A stretch of DNA of 6,552 nucleotides from an uncultured Chloroflexota bacterium. GTDB taxonomy: Bacteria > Chloroflexota > Dehalococcoidia > UBA3495. Positions 1 to 5,927 of this stretch are shown piece after piece (the first letter of the stretch is position 1; each line of letters starts with the position of its first letter). Location: positions 1-6,552 of the forward strand of contig CAJWBT010000135.1 in NCBI GenBank assembly GCA_913020235.1, given 5' to 3'. Position numbers and translations under genes: made by a program. A model generated the notes under the pieces. The model saw only the letters and a program-made list of their open reading frames with translations. It made no database searches and was not told where the DNA came from.

Positions 1-2067
1 GAGCTTCCGCCCCTCTACGCCTGCGTTCGCGGCTTCGCGTCGGAGGCCCACGTCAACCATCCCGACCGGCTCAAGCACCCCCTGCGCCGCGTGGGCGAAC
101 GTGGGTCAGGGGAGTTCGAGCGCATCTCATGGGACGAGGCCCTGGACGAGGTCGCCGGCCAGATGTTCCGGATCCGTGACACCTACGGCCCGGCCTCCAT
201 CCTCGATTGCTCGCTCAGCGGCGCTGCGGGGGGGCTCCTCCACAGCGCCAGCTCCCTCCGGCGCTTGCTTAACATGTTCGGCGGGAGCACCGAGCTGTGG
301 GGCAACCTATCCCGCCAAGCCGAGGAGTTCGCGGCCCGCCACACCTTCGGCCAGTACGGCAGCGCATTGGGCAGGCTGGGGCGGCAGAGGACCGATTACC
401 AGAACTCGAAGCTGATGATTCTGTGGGGCTGGAGCCCAGGCGACGGCTCCTTCGGAACCGGAACGCTGGAGTACCTGAAATGGGCCAAGAAGCAAGGGGT
501 CCGGATGATATGCGTCGACCCCCGCATGACCCACACCAGCGCCACGATTGGTGACGAGCACATCTTCATCAAGCCGTCCACCGATGCCGCCATGCTCATT
601 GCCATGGCCTACGTCATCTTGACCTCTGAACTCCAGGACCAGGCGTTTCTCGACCGCTACGTTCTTGGATTTGACGAGGAGCACCTTCCCCCGGACGCAC
701 CTCCCGGCTCCTCCTACCGGACCTACGTGCTGGGTCTCTCCGACGGCGTGCCCAAGACACCCCAATGGGCCGAGGCCATCACCGGGGTCCCGGCGGAGAG
801 GATCTCCAGCCTCGCCCGGGAATTCGCCACGACCCGGCCGGCGGCACTGCAATGCGGCTACGGGCCCGGCCGCACCGCTTTCGGAGAGCAGTTTCATCGC
901 GCAGCCTTCGCCCTGACGGCCATGACCGGAAACATCGGCATCTCCGGCGGCAGCTCGGGGCTCAGCGGCGGAATCAAGGGCGCCGGCCTTTCCAGGTTGC
1001 CCGTGGGGAAGAACCCGATCGGACCGCCCGTCGCCGCCGCCCACTTGGCCGACCTGCTGAATCAGGGCCGCGCCGGGGGCTACCCGGCGGACATCAAGAT
1101 GATTTACTCGGCGTTCCGTCACCTGCTCAACCAGCTCGGCAACGCCAACAAGACCGCCGAGGCGCTCAAGAGCAAGGACATCGAGTTTATCGTCGTTCAC
1201 GATCACTTCATGACGCCGATGGCCCGGTTCGCCGACATCCTCCTGCCGGCGACCACCTTCTGGGAGCGCAACGACATTGGCACAGCGTGGGGCGAGATAG
1301 CGCCCTACGCCATCTTCATGAACCAGGCCATCGAGCCGATGGGCGAGTGCCGCAACGACCTGGACATCTGTGCCGGCCTGGCGGCACGTCTGGGCATCTC
1401 CGGGTTCAACGATAAGGCCTCCGAATTCGATTGGCTTCGCGAGTTCTGCGAAGGCACCGAGATCGATGACTTCGATGCGTTCCGGGAGAACGGCGTGGCC
1501 CGCATGCCGGCGCCCGATGACCCCGTAGCCTTCGCCGCCCAGATCCGGGACCCGAAGAACCATCGGTTCTCGACGCCCTCGGGTAAGATCGAGGTCTACT
1601 CCACCACTCTTGCCGGCCAGCCGGACCCCCACGGGCTCGGCGCTATTCCCCCAATCCCGACCTATATCCCGGTCGATGAGCCCGACTCCAGCCACCCGCT
1701 GCAGCTTATTTCGGCCAAGTCCAAAGCCCGCTCCCACTCCATCCTCGCCAACCAGCCGGGACTCGCCAAAGTCGACCCGCAGGATGTCTGGATGAACCCA
1801 GAGGACGCCACGGCGCGGGGCATTGTCGATGGTCAACTGGTACGGGTATTCAACCAACGAGGGGCCACCGTGCTTCCGGTAAAGGTCACCGGTCGCGTGG
1901 TCCTCGGCGCAGTCTCCATACTGGAGGGCGCCTGGTACACTCCCGATGAAACGGGAACCGACCAGGCGGGCTGCGTAAACATCCTCACCCTCGATCGCTC
2001 ATCCCCATCGGGCTCGCAGACCTACAACACCTGCCTCGTTGAGGTGGAGCCCGTCGCGCCGGTATGA
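1..2067 (+). CDS. DmsA-like molybdopterin oxidoreductase, catalytic subunit (5' end outside window)
   Basis: Catalytic subunit of the DMSO reductase family, which uses Mo-bis(MGD) cofactor to reduce or oxidise a small substrate. The frame is open to base 1, so the GTG at 91 is internal. Window residue 8 is the Cys of a CVRG motif, expected to be the last ligand of the N-terminal [4Fe-4S] cluster. The family signature HPDRLKHPLRRVGERG follows, then ISWDEAL. In WGNLSRQ, Ser104 aligns with the serine that ligates Mo in DmsA-type enzymes (alignment from memory). CGYGPGRTAFGEQ, MTGNIGISGG and FADILLPATTFWER are strongly DmsA-like. Residues about 566-688 form the dinucleotide-binding domain (DVWMNPEDATARGI, EGAWY). 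The ending looks complete. No DmsB-type iron-sulfur or membrane-anchor subunit follows; it could lie upstream. Family assignment is secure. The substrate is not: DMSO, another S- or N-oxide, or something else. Confidence 0.93.
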   Translation, partial: ELPPLYACVRGFASEAHVNHPDRLKHPLRRVGERGSGEFERISWDEALDEVAGQMFRIRDTYGPASILDCSLSGAAGGLLHSASSLRRLLNMFGGSTELWGNLSRQAEEFAARHTFGQYGSALGRLGRQRTDYQNSKLMILWGWSPGDGSFGTGTLEYLKWAKKQGVRMICVDPRMTHTSATIGDEHIFIKPSTDAAMLIAMAYVILTSELQDQAFLDRYVLGFDEEHLPPDAPPGSSYRTYVLGLSDGVPKTPQWAEAITGVPAERISSLAREFATTRPAALQCGYGPGRTAFGEQFHRAAFALTAMTGNIGISGGSSGLSGGIKGAGLSRLPVGKNPIGPPVAAAHLADLLNQGRAGGYPADIKMIYSAFRHLLNQLGNANKTAEALKSKDIEFIVVHDHFMTPMARFADILLPATTFWERNDIGTAWGEIAPYAIFMNQAIEPMGECRNDLDICAGLAARLGISGFNDKASEFDWLREFCEGTEIDDFDAFRENGVARMPAPDDPVAFAAQIRDPKNHRFSTPSGKIEVYSTTLAGQPDPHGLGAIPPIPTYIPVDEPDSSHPLQLISAKSKARSHSILANQPGLAKVDPQDVWMNPEDATARGIVDGQLVRVFNQRGATVLPVKVTGRVVLGAVSILEGAWYTPDETGTDQAGCVNILTLDRSSPSGSQTYNTCLVEVEPVAPV

Positions 2068-2084
2068 TACGGGCGGTATAATAC
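2062..2084. promoter_or_regulatory. Two GTATnATAC palindromes, 14 bp apart, with embedded TATAAT
   Basis: The 9-bp words GTATGATAC (2062-2070) and GTATAATAC (2076-2084) are each perfect palindromes around one central base and lie in direct repetition at a 14-bp period. The first overlaps the stop codon of the upstream oxidoreductase gene. The second contains a perfect TATAAT (2077-2082), 33 bp before the next start codon. No recognisable -35 box lies 16-18 bp upstream, so if this is a promoter it would need an activator, with the palindromes as a possible binding site. That function is inference; the repeat itself is directly visible. Confidence 0.4.
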
Positions 2085-2103
2085 TTGAAATCCGGGCCAG
2101 GAC

Positions 2104-2109
2104 AGGAGG
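2104..2109 (+). promoter_or_regulatory. Shine-Dalgarno site setting the start of the sulfite-oxidase-like gene
   Basis: A perfect AGGAGG lies six bases before the ATG at 2116. It favours that start over the in-frame ATG at 2152 (Met13), which has only a weak purine run ahead of it. Confidence 0.75.
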
Positions 2110-2115
2110 ATCAGC

Positions 2116-3312
2116 ATGGCGGGCAGGCGCGAGATAGAGGGCGAAATCATCATGGGCTGGGCCGACCGGAAGAGGCCTACTCCCGACGTCCGGAAGGACG
2201 CCGAGGGGAGGGTGATCCACGTATCAACGCCGGTCGTAGACCTGCAGGGCCTCATTACGCCCACTGACCTCCGCTACGTCGTCGTTCAGCTCGACGCCCC
2301 CGATCCGGTCCATCCCGACGACTGGTCCCTGTCCATCGGCGGCGAAGTGGAGCGGCCAATCGAGTTGAGCTTCGAAGAGCTTCAGAAGTTCCCCGGGGCC
2401 TCTATCCGCTGCGTCCACGAATGCTCGGGCAGCGATGCCGACTTTTTCGACTACCTGGAGAGCGGGGGCAAAACCTACGGCTGCAACCGGTGCGAACACC
2501 AGGAGGGAAAGCCCGACAGGCTCGACCCGGAGGCGCAGCACCAGGGCGCGGCCAGCGCCGGGGAGTGGACCGGCGTGCCGCTGGCGACGGTCCTGGAGAA
2601 GGCGGGCGTCAAGCCCGGCGCCGTGAGCGTGCTCGCCCAGGGCTTCGACCGGGGACACCCGGCCGAGTGGGCCACACCGGGGGCACTGACGGTCCCGGAG
2701 GAGGAGATCAGCTTCGAGAAAAGCCTGCCGCTGGAAAAGGCCCTGGACCGGGACACGCTGCTGGCCTGGGCCCTGAACGGGGAGTACATCAGGCACATCC
2801 ACGGCGGGCCGGTGCGCCTCATCACCCCCGGCTGGTCGGGCAACTGGTCGGTCAAGTGGCTGCAGAAGCTCGAAGTCCTCGACCACATACCCCAGTTGTA
2901 CTATCAGACCCAGTACTTCTACTTGGGCCAAACGCCTGAAGACCCCAACAAAGAGATGATAACGGCCATGGGGGTGAAGACGTTCATCACCGAGCCCAGG
3001 GACGACGACCCGCCGCTCCCCCGCGGCACCCACGTCATCCGTGGGCTGGCCTGGAGCGGGGCTGGCAGGATTACCCGGGTGGAGGTGAGTGTGGACGGGG
3101 GCGAGACCTGGCAGGACGCCCACCGGGAGCTGCCCCACGAGCGGTGGCTGTGGCAGCGCTGGTCCCATCTCTGGCACGCCGAGAACCCGGGCAAGTATGC
3201 CATCTTGGCGCGAGCCACCGACGAAGCCGGGCGGGTTCAGCCGCAGATAGGGTGGAACGTGTTACGCAAGAACTTCGACGGCATCGTGCCGGTGGACGTG
3301 GAGGTCAAGTAG
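2116..3312 (+). CDS. Sulfite-oxidase-family molybdopterin protein (SoxC-like)
   Basis: A 398-residue protein with the two-domain layout of the sulfite oxidase family: an oxidoreductase molybdopterin-binding domain (about 50-260) and a Mo-cofactor dimerisation domain (about 285-385; VEVSVDGGETWQDA and ARATDEAGRVQP are typical). The expected Mo-ligating cysteine is Cys103 in HECSG. GEWTGVPLATVLEKAG (149-164) and RLITPGWSGNWSVKWLQ (234-250) are core motifs and most resemble the SoxC/sulfite dehydrogenase branch. There is no heme domain. Unlike usual SoxC or SorA proteins, the N-terminus is short and hydrophilic with no Tat or Sec signal, and a stop at 2080-2082 blocks upstream extension. The protein may therefore be cytoplasmic or exported with a partner. 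Oddities: the residues after the ligand are SD where family members usually have Asn plus a basic or small residue, and the next stretch has a second pair, Cys123-x2-Cys126. Probably co-transcribed with the DmsA-like gene 48 bp upstream. Reaction not established; sulfite oxidation is the family default. Confidence 0.88.
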   Translation: MAGRREIEGEIIMGWADRKRPTPDVRKDAEGRVIHVSTPVVDLQGLITPTDLRYVVVQLDAPDPVHPDDWSLSIGGEVERPIELSFEELQKFPGASIRCVHECSGSDADFFDYLESGGKTYGCNRCEHQEGKPDRLDPEAQHQGAASAGEWTGVPLATVLEKAGVKPGAVSVLAQGFDRGHPAEWATPGALTVPEEEISFEKSLPLEKALDRDTLLAWALNGEYIRHIHGGPVRLITPGWSGNWSVKWLQKLEVLDHIPQLYYQTQYFYLGQTPEDPNKEMITAMGVKTFITEPRDDDPPLPRGTHVIRGLAWSGAGRITRVEVSVDGGETWQDAHRELPHERWLWQRWSHLWHAENPGKYAILARATDEAGRVQPQIGWNVLRKNFDGIVPVDVEVK

Positions 3313-3325
3313 CGGGCAGGCCGGA

Positions 3326-3354
3326 TAGCTGCTAAGAGCTACGCCCTGAGGGCG
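3326..3354. terminator. Two back-to-back small hairpins at the convergent gene junction (weak terminator candidate)
   Basis: TAGCT (3326-3330) pairs with AGCTA (3337-3341), and directly afterwards CGCCC (3342-3346) pairs with GGGCG (3350-3354). They lie just after the stop of the plus-strand gene (3312) and over the stop of mobB (3332-3334), where a bidirectional terminator would be useful. Neither hairpin has a T-run after it, so intrinsic termination is doubtful. Confidence 0.25.
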
Positions 3355-4198
3355 GGGGACTTACGGCAGCGCCGGACGCCTGAATGGTTATCAGAATCTC
3401 CTCGGGGTTCTCGGGAAGGCCCTTTAGGTTGGACAGGAGACCGCGCACGATGTCCGCCAGGATCCCGCCGGGGAAAGGGGCAAGCGGGACCGGCGTCCCC
3501 TCCGCGACCAGAGAGACATCGGCGCGGGGCCGCTTTTGACCCGCCTGACCCGCCTGAATCGATATCTGAACTTCCGCGGGGTCATCGGGAAGCCCTTTGA
3601 GGGTGGATAGAAAACCGCCCACGATCCCCGCCAGCGTCGCGCTGATAAACGGGATGAGCGGCACCGGCTCGCCGTCCACCGAGAGGGTGACGGCCGCAGC
3701 CGAGGGGCCCGCCTCGAAGACCTGGGCAATCAGTTGGGATGCCAGCTTGTCCGCCTCTTCGAAACCGTAGAACGGCACATCCGCGTTGGGTTTCCGGTCC
3801 TGACCCTCTCCCACCGTGGCGATGATGTTCTCGACGAGAGGGGGCGGCGGAGCGCCGTGTACCACCAGCACCTTGGGAACGGCGCTGGTCTTGAACCCTT
3901 CGGCCACCACTATGTCCACCCCGGCGCCAAGGGTGGCGATGATCGACTCCAGCGGCGCATCCCTCTTGGTCTTGTCGACCCTGGTGCGCTTGTCCGATGA
4001 GGCCGCGATCACCGTGGTGGCCCCTGCCTCGAACAAGCGGTGGGTGTCGCTCTTGGAGCGGTCGATATCGTGGCCGTGGGGGCAGTGCTTGATGGCCGCC
4101 ACCCGGTATCCTTTGGCCGCCAGTGCCGCGACCAAAGACTCCCCTACCCTGGTTTTGCCGCTGTTGGAATTGCCGACTACCGCGACTACTGGAAGCAT
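3332..4198 (-). CDS. mobB: MobB: molybdopterin-guanine dinucleotide biosynthesis protein B with duplicated C-terminal module
   Basis: A 288-residue protein. Residues 1 to about 165 are a MobB P-loop GTPase: Walker A GNSNSGKT (9-16), IKHCPHGHDIDRSKSD (36-51), the AGA segment (58-60) typical of the family, and DIVVAEGFK (95-103) followed by a PKVLVV strand. MobB assists MobA in forming the guanine dinucleotide form of molybdenum cofactor in the cytoplasm, which DMSO-reductase-family enzymes such as the neighbour need. Known MobB proteins are usually about 170 residues. Here about 120 extra residues contain two tandem copies of one module (168-216 and 226-274; see the repeat entry), ending in a Ser/Pro tail. 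The ATG has GAAGG six bases upstream and sits 2 bp after the fmdE stop, so the two are probably translationally coupled. Convergent with the sulfite-oxidase-like gene, 19 bp apart. The MobB assignment is firm; the role of the extension is unknown. Confidence 0.92.
   Translation of the reverse strand: MLPVVAVVGNSNSGKTRVGESLVAALAAKGYRVAAIKHCPHGHDIDRSKSDTHRLFEAGATTVIAASSDKRTRVDKTKRDAPLESIIATLGAGVDIVVAEGFKTSAVPKVLVVHGAPPPPLVENIIATVGEGQDRKPNADVPFYGFEEADKLASQLIAQVFEAGPSAAAVTLSVDGEPVPLIPFISATLAGIVGGFLSTLKGLPDDPAEVQISIQAGQAGQKRPRADVSLVAEGTPVPLAPFPGGILADIVRGLLSNLKGLPENPEEILITIQASGAAVSPPPSGRSS
3377..3697 (-). repeat. Tandem ~49-residue module duplicated in the MobB C-terminus
   Basis: MobB residues 168-216 (3551-3697) and 226-274 (3377-3523) align without gaps at an offset of 58 residues, with 28 of 49 positions identical by my count. 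Shared landmarks in order are G-x-PVPL-x-PF, LA-x-IV-x-G-x-LS-x-LKGLP, P-x-E, then I-x-IQA. The pattern of an amphipathic strand, a short hydrophobic helix and a final strand suggests a small folded unit rather than a linker. The copies differ enough to be an old duplication. I do not recognise the module with confidence. Confidence 0.85.
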
Positions 4199-4200
4199 GA

Positions 4201-4803
4201 TCAGCCTTCGCCCAACTCGGCCGCGGTCCCCAGTGGGCGGTAGTAAGGCCCGAAGGCGCAGGCTTTACACAGGGTTTTACCCGCTTGGCGCACCTCTCGG
4301 GCGTCGTTGATGCCTTCCCCGCACCGGTCGCAGGCCACGCGGCGCAGAGGATGTCCTGGCCGGTCGGTGTCCGGGACATCCAACCGGACCGTCTCCATCG
4401 TGAACAGCGCCTCTTCCGGCATCACTTTGTAGGCGTGGTCTTGGGCCGCCTTCTTGTCCATCCCGGGCGGGGCATAGTCGGCAACGGCGTCGCGAGAGTC
4501 GTCCCGGGCCACCACTCGAATTGCCTTACCTGTGTCCGTGTTCAGGAATGTGGCCGCCACCTTGCCGTAGTCGAGGAACTTCAAGGTACGTTTGCCCAAC
4601 TTGCACCCGGTGACGGCCTGGATGGCGTCGGTGGCGCACCGGTCTATCTCCACGTACACCAGGAGAGCCTTGGACTTGACCGGTTCGTCGATACCAACCT
4701 CCCGGCAGCCCACCATGGCCAGCCGCACACCCAGGATCTGTCCGGGGCACAGGTGCCCGTGAAGCGCGGCCGATTCCTGGAGCAGTTCTTCAAAGGGGCG
4801 CAA
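4201..4803 (-). CDS. fmdE: FmdE-family protein with C-terminal zinc ribbon
   Basis: About 200 residues from the preferred TTG start. The FmdE domain carries HGHLCPGQ (15-22) near the N-terminus, then YVEIDRCATDAIQAVTGC (50-67) and LGKRTLKFLDYGKVAATF, the family's characteristic Cys/His-rich core. A Cys-x2-Cys...Cys-x2-Cys zinc ribbon (158, 161, 179, 182; CDRCGE and CKAC) and GPYYRP close the protein. FmdE was named from the molybdenum formylmethanofuran dehydrogenase operon of methanogens. Bacterial members have no settled function, and a role in Mo/W metal or cofactor handling is inferred from gene context, as here beside mobB. The stop codon is 2 bp from the mobB ATG. Start choice: TTG 4803 has AAGGA eight bases upstream and places HGHLCPGQ where homologues have it. 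The frame stays open to a stop at 5068-5070, and TTG 4956 is a poorer alternative. Confidence 0.87.
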   Translation of the reverse strand: MRPFEELLQESAALHGHLCPGQILGVRLAMVGCREVGIDEPVKSKALLVYVEIDRCATDAIQAVTGCKLGKRTLKFLDYGKVAATFLNTDTGKAIRVVARDDSRDAVADYAPPGMDKKAAQDHAYKVMPEEALFTMETVRLDVPDTDRPGHPLRRVACDRCGEGINDAREVRQAGKTLCKACAFGPYYRPLGTAAELGEG

Positions 4804-4811
4804 CAGGTCTT

Positions 4812-4816
4812 TCCTT
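4812..4816 (-). promoter_or_regulatory. Ribosome binding site supporting the TTG start of fmdE
   Basis: AAGGA on the minus strand, eight bases before TTG 4803. The upstream alternative, TTG 4956, has no comparable purine run. This decides the start used for the FmdE entry. Confidence 0.5.
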
Positions 4817-4885
4817 TCTTGTGCTCGGAGATGATGGCAACGGAAGCCTGGGCCTCCGGCTCGCGGTAGCCCGGCTGCTTCGACG

Positions 4886-4891
4886 ATTATA
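4886..4891 (-). promoter_or_regulatory. Possible -10 element of the fmdE-mobB transcript
   Basis: A perfect TATAAT on the minus strand, about 83 bp ahead of the preferred fmdE start. I see no matching -35 hexamer at 16-19 bp, so this would be a weak or activated promoter. In GC-rich DNA a perfect -10 is moderately informative. Confidence 0.3.
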
Positions 4892-5129
4892 TCATGGCGG
4901 CCCGCCTGGAGCCGCCGCTTCAAGGATTGGCGGCCAACATTGGTGAAGCCTGCCAAACCGTACCCAGAGAAGCTCAGGTCAAAGACATCCTCAAAGCTGG
5001 CAATAAATTCGACATCGGTGCTAGACTCAATATCATCCTCCCCGGCCGTTGCAGGGCCAGGAGTGGCTCACATTGGAAATCTCTGGCAGGCCTTGAAAGG
5101 GTCTTAACGCGACGTTCCAAAAGGTCCAG

Positions 5130-5168
5130 TTGCAGGCCCGGTTCCAGGTTCGTTGCTTGGGCCTGCAA
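5130..5168. repeat. Perfect 10-bp inverted repeat with 19-bp spacer
   Basis: TTGCAGGCCC (5130-5139) and GGGCCTGCAA (5159-5168) are exact reverse complements separated by 19 bases. The element ends 52 bp before the TTG start of the HAD gene. It lacks a T-run for an intrinsic terminator on the plus strand. It could be an RNA hairpin in the HAD leader or a protein-binding site. Confidence 0.7.
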
Positions 5169-5206
5169 GGGTGTGCCGGGGTAATCTCATCTGGATCAAA
5201 TCTGAG

Positions 5207-5214
5207 AGGAGAGG
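5207..5214 (+). promoter_or_regulatory. Ribosome binding site supporting the TTG start of the HAD gene
   Basis: The purine run AGGAGAGG ends six bases before TTG 5221. There is no ATG between this site and the DxDGT motif, so the TTG start is required by the sequence. Confidence 0.65.
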
Positions 5215-5220
5215 GCATAC

Positions 5221-5580
5221 TTGGCAATACTGGTTAGCTTCGATATAGATGGAACGCTAGAAGCAGGGGATCCACCCGGGCCTATTACCATGGGCATGGT
5301 GAGGAAGGCCGAGGCTCATGGGTGCATCATCGGAAGCGCTTCCGACCGTCCGCTTCCAGTGCAGCAGGCCATCTGGGACAGACACAACATCCAGGTGAGT
5401 TTCGTTTCACCCAAGCAGGGTCTCTTGGAGGTGAAGTCTCGCTTTGCGGCTGAGGAGTACTACCATATTGGCGATACGGAGTTGGATCGTCAATTTGCCC
5501 TGGAAGCGGGGTTCCACTTCGTCTGGATGGATGCCGGCAAATCCGAGCCGTGGATCGACGGGAAGACGACGCAGGATTAG
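5221..5580 (+). CDS. Small cap-less HAD-superfamily hydrolase
   Basis: A 119-residue protein with the HAD phosphatase motifs in order: motif I FDIDGTL (7-13, nucleophile Asp8, acid Asp10), a motif II-like strand IIGSASD, a Lys in SPKQG as motif III candidate, and motif IV HIGDTELDRQFALEAG with GDxxxD. The length leaves no room for a cap domain, so it probably acts on an exposed phosphoryl group on a large substrate, or is a minimal HAD fold. The TTG start is set by a purine-rich ribosome binding site. Base composition here is near half GC by eye, clearly lower than the neighbouring genes, which hints at transfer or a different history. It stands alone between two gaps and divergent to fmdE, with no context pointing to a substrate. 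Confidence 0.78.
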   Translation: MAILVSFDIDGTLEAGDPPGPITMGMVRKAEAHGCIIGSASDRPLPVQQAIWDRHNIQVSFVSPKQGLLEVKSRFAAEEYYHIGDTELDRQFALEAGFHFVWMDAGKSEPWIDGKTTQD

Positions 5581-5779
5581 AAGCAGTTTCAGAAGGCGAT
5601 CTCGTTCCCGGAGAATGGTTTTCCGCCAATTTTTGGCAGGACATGTCCAGGAGTTGACATCTGTTTGCATGAGCAGCTTCCCAGGGGGACTAGCCCGGTC
5701 TCCAATGGGCCGATGCCGGTATTCCCAACCCATCGCTCCTGGTCCGGCCCTGAATCTGAAGAACGCCAGCCATGATAAT

Positions 5780-5817
5780 GGTTCCTGACTTTGGCGGGGA
5801 CATAGCGGAACCTGACT
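5780..5817. repeat. Pair of related 11-mers: GGTTCCTGACT and GGAACCTGACT
   Basis: GGTTCCTGACT (5780-5790) and GGAACCTGACT (5807-5817) match at 9 of 11 positions in direct orientation with a 27-bp period. At the same time GGTTCC and GGAACC are exact inverted copies. The pair lies 18 bp before the -35 box of the downstream promoter. It could be an operator or a remnant of a mobile element end; neither is shown. Confidence 0.5.
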
Positions 5818-5834
5818 ATGCGTGACGACCATCC

Positions 5835-5863
5835 TTGACCAGCAAACGTACTTTACATATAAT
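5835..5863 (+). promoter_or_regulatory. Sigma-70-type promoter of the DUF35 operon
   Basis: TTGACC (5835-5840) and a perfect TATAAT (5858-5863) are separated by exactly 17 bp, the optimal vegetative spacing. Transcription would start near 5870, giving a leader of about 58 nt before the ATG at 5928. The leader contains a small hairpin with one wobble pair (5885-5890 with 5894-5899). Confidence 0.85.
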
Positions 5864-5927
5864 TCGCGCCGCAATATATCGACAACGGTGACGCGCCGTG
5901 CGCAAGACCCCATAAGGGAGGAGAACC

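Larger units (their letters stand above)
4804..5220. other. 417-bp intergenic region between divergent fmdE and the HAD gene
   Basis: No gene supported. It should hold the divergent control signals for fmdE-mobB (minus) and the HAD gene (plus). Visible content: a minus-strand TATAAT at 4886-4891 and a perfect 10-bp inverted repeat at 5130-5168. Short open frames exist on both strands (for example 4894-5184 plus, 4974-5168 minus), but none has a ribosome binding site or a recognisable product. The fmdE frame also stays open back to 5067. Confidence 0.6.
5581..5927. other. 347-bp region between the HAD gene and the DUF35 gene
   Basis: No gene supported. A small GCCAA-TTT-TTGGC hairpin at 5625-5637 follows the HAD stop by 44 bp and might help end that transcript, without a T-run. 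At 5780-5817 there are two related 11-mers. The last 93 bases hold the promoter, leader and ribosome binding site of the DUF35 gene. A minus-strand open frame crossing this region (5407-5934) resembles no family I recognise and runs antisense into the HAD gene. Confidence 0.6.

Noticed and set aside
91..93. GTG as the start of the DmsA-like gene
   Set aside because: The same frame is open to base 1 and encodes the conserved CVRG and HPDRLKHPLRR motifs upstream of this codon, so the true start is outside the window.
307..1857. 516-residue minus-strand open frame
   Set aside because: Antisense shadow of the DmsA-like gene in high-GC DNA. The plus-strand frame carries clear family motifs throughout, and the minus-strand translation shows no recognisable domain.
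2224..3177. 317-residue minus-strand open frame
   Set aside because: Antisense shadow of the sulfite-oxidase-like gene, with an arbitrary Gly/Pro/Arg-rich composition and no motif.
4954..4956. TTG as the fmdE start
   Set aside because: No Shine-Dalgarno-like run precedes it, and it would add about 51 residues not expected for the family. TTG 4801-4803 fits better, though this is not proven.
4894..5184. 96-residue plus-strand open frame in the fmdE-HAD gap
   Set aside because: No ribosome binding site before its ATG, which overlaps the minus-strand control region, and no recognisable product. The second half is low-complexity Arg/Ser-rich, as in out-of-frame reading.
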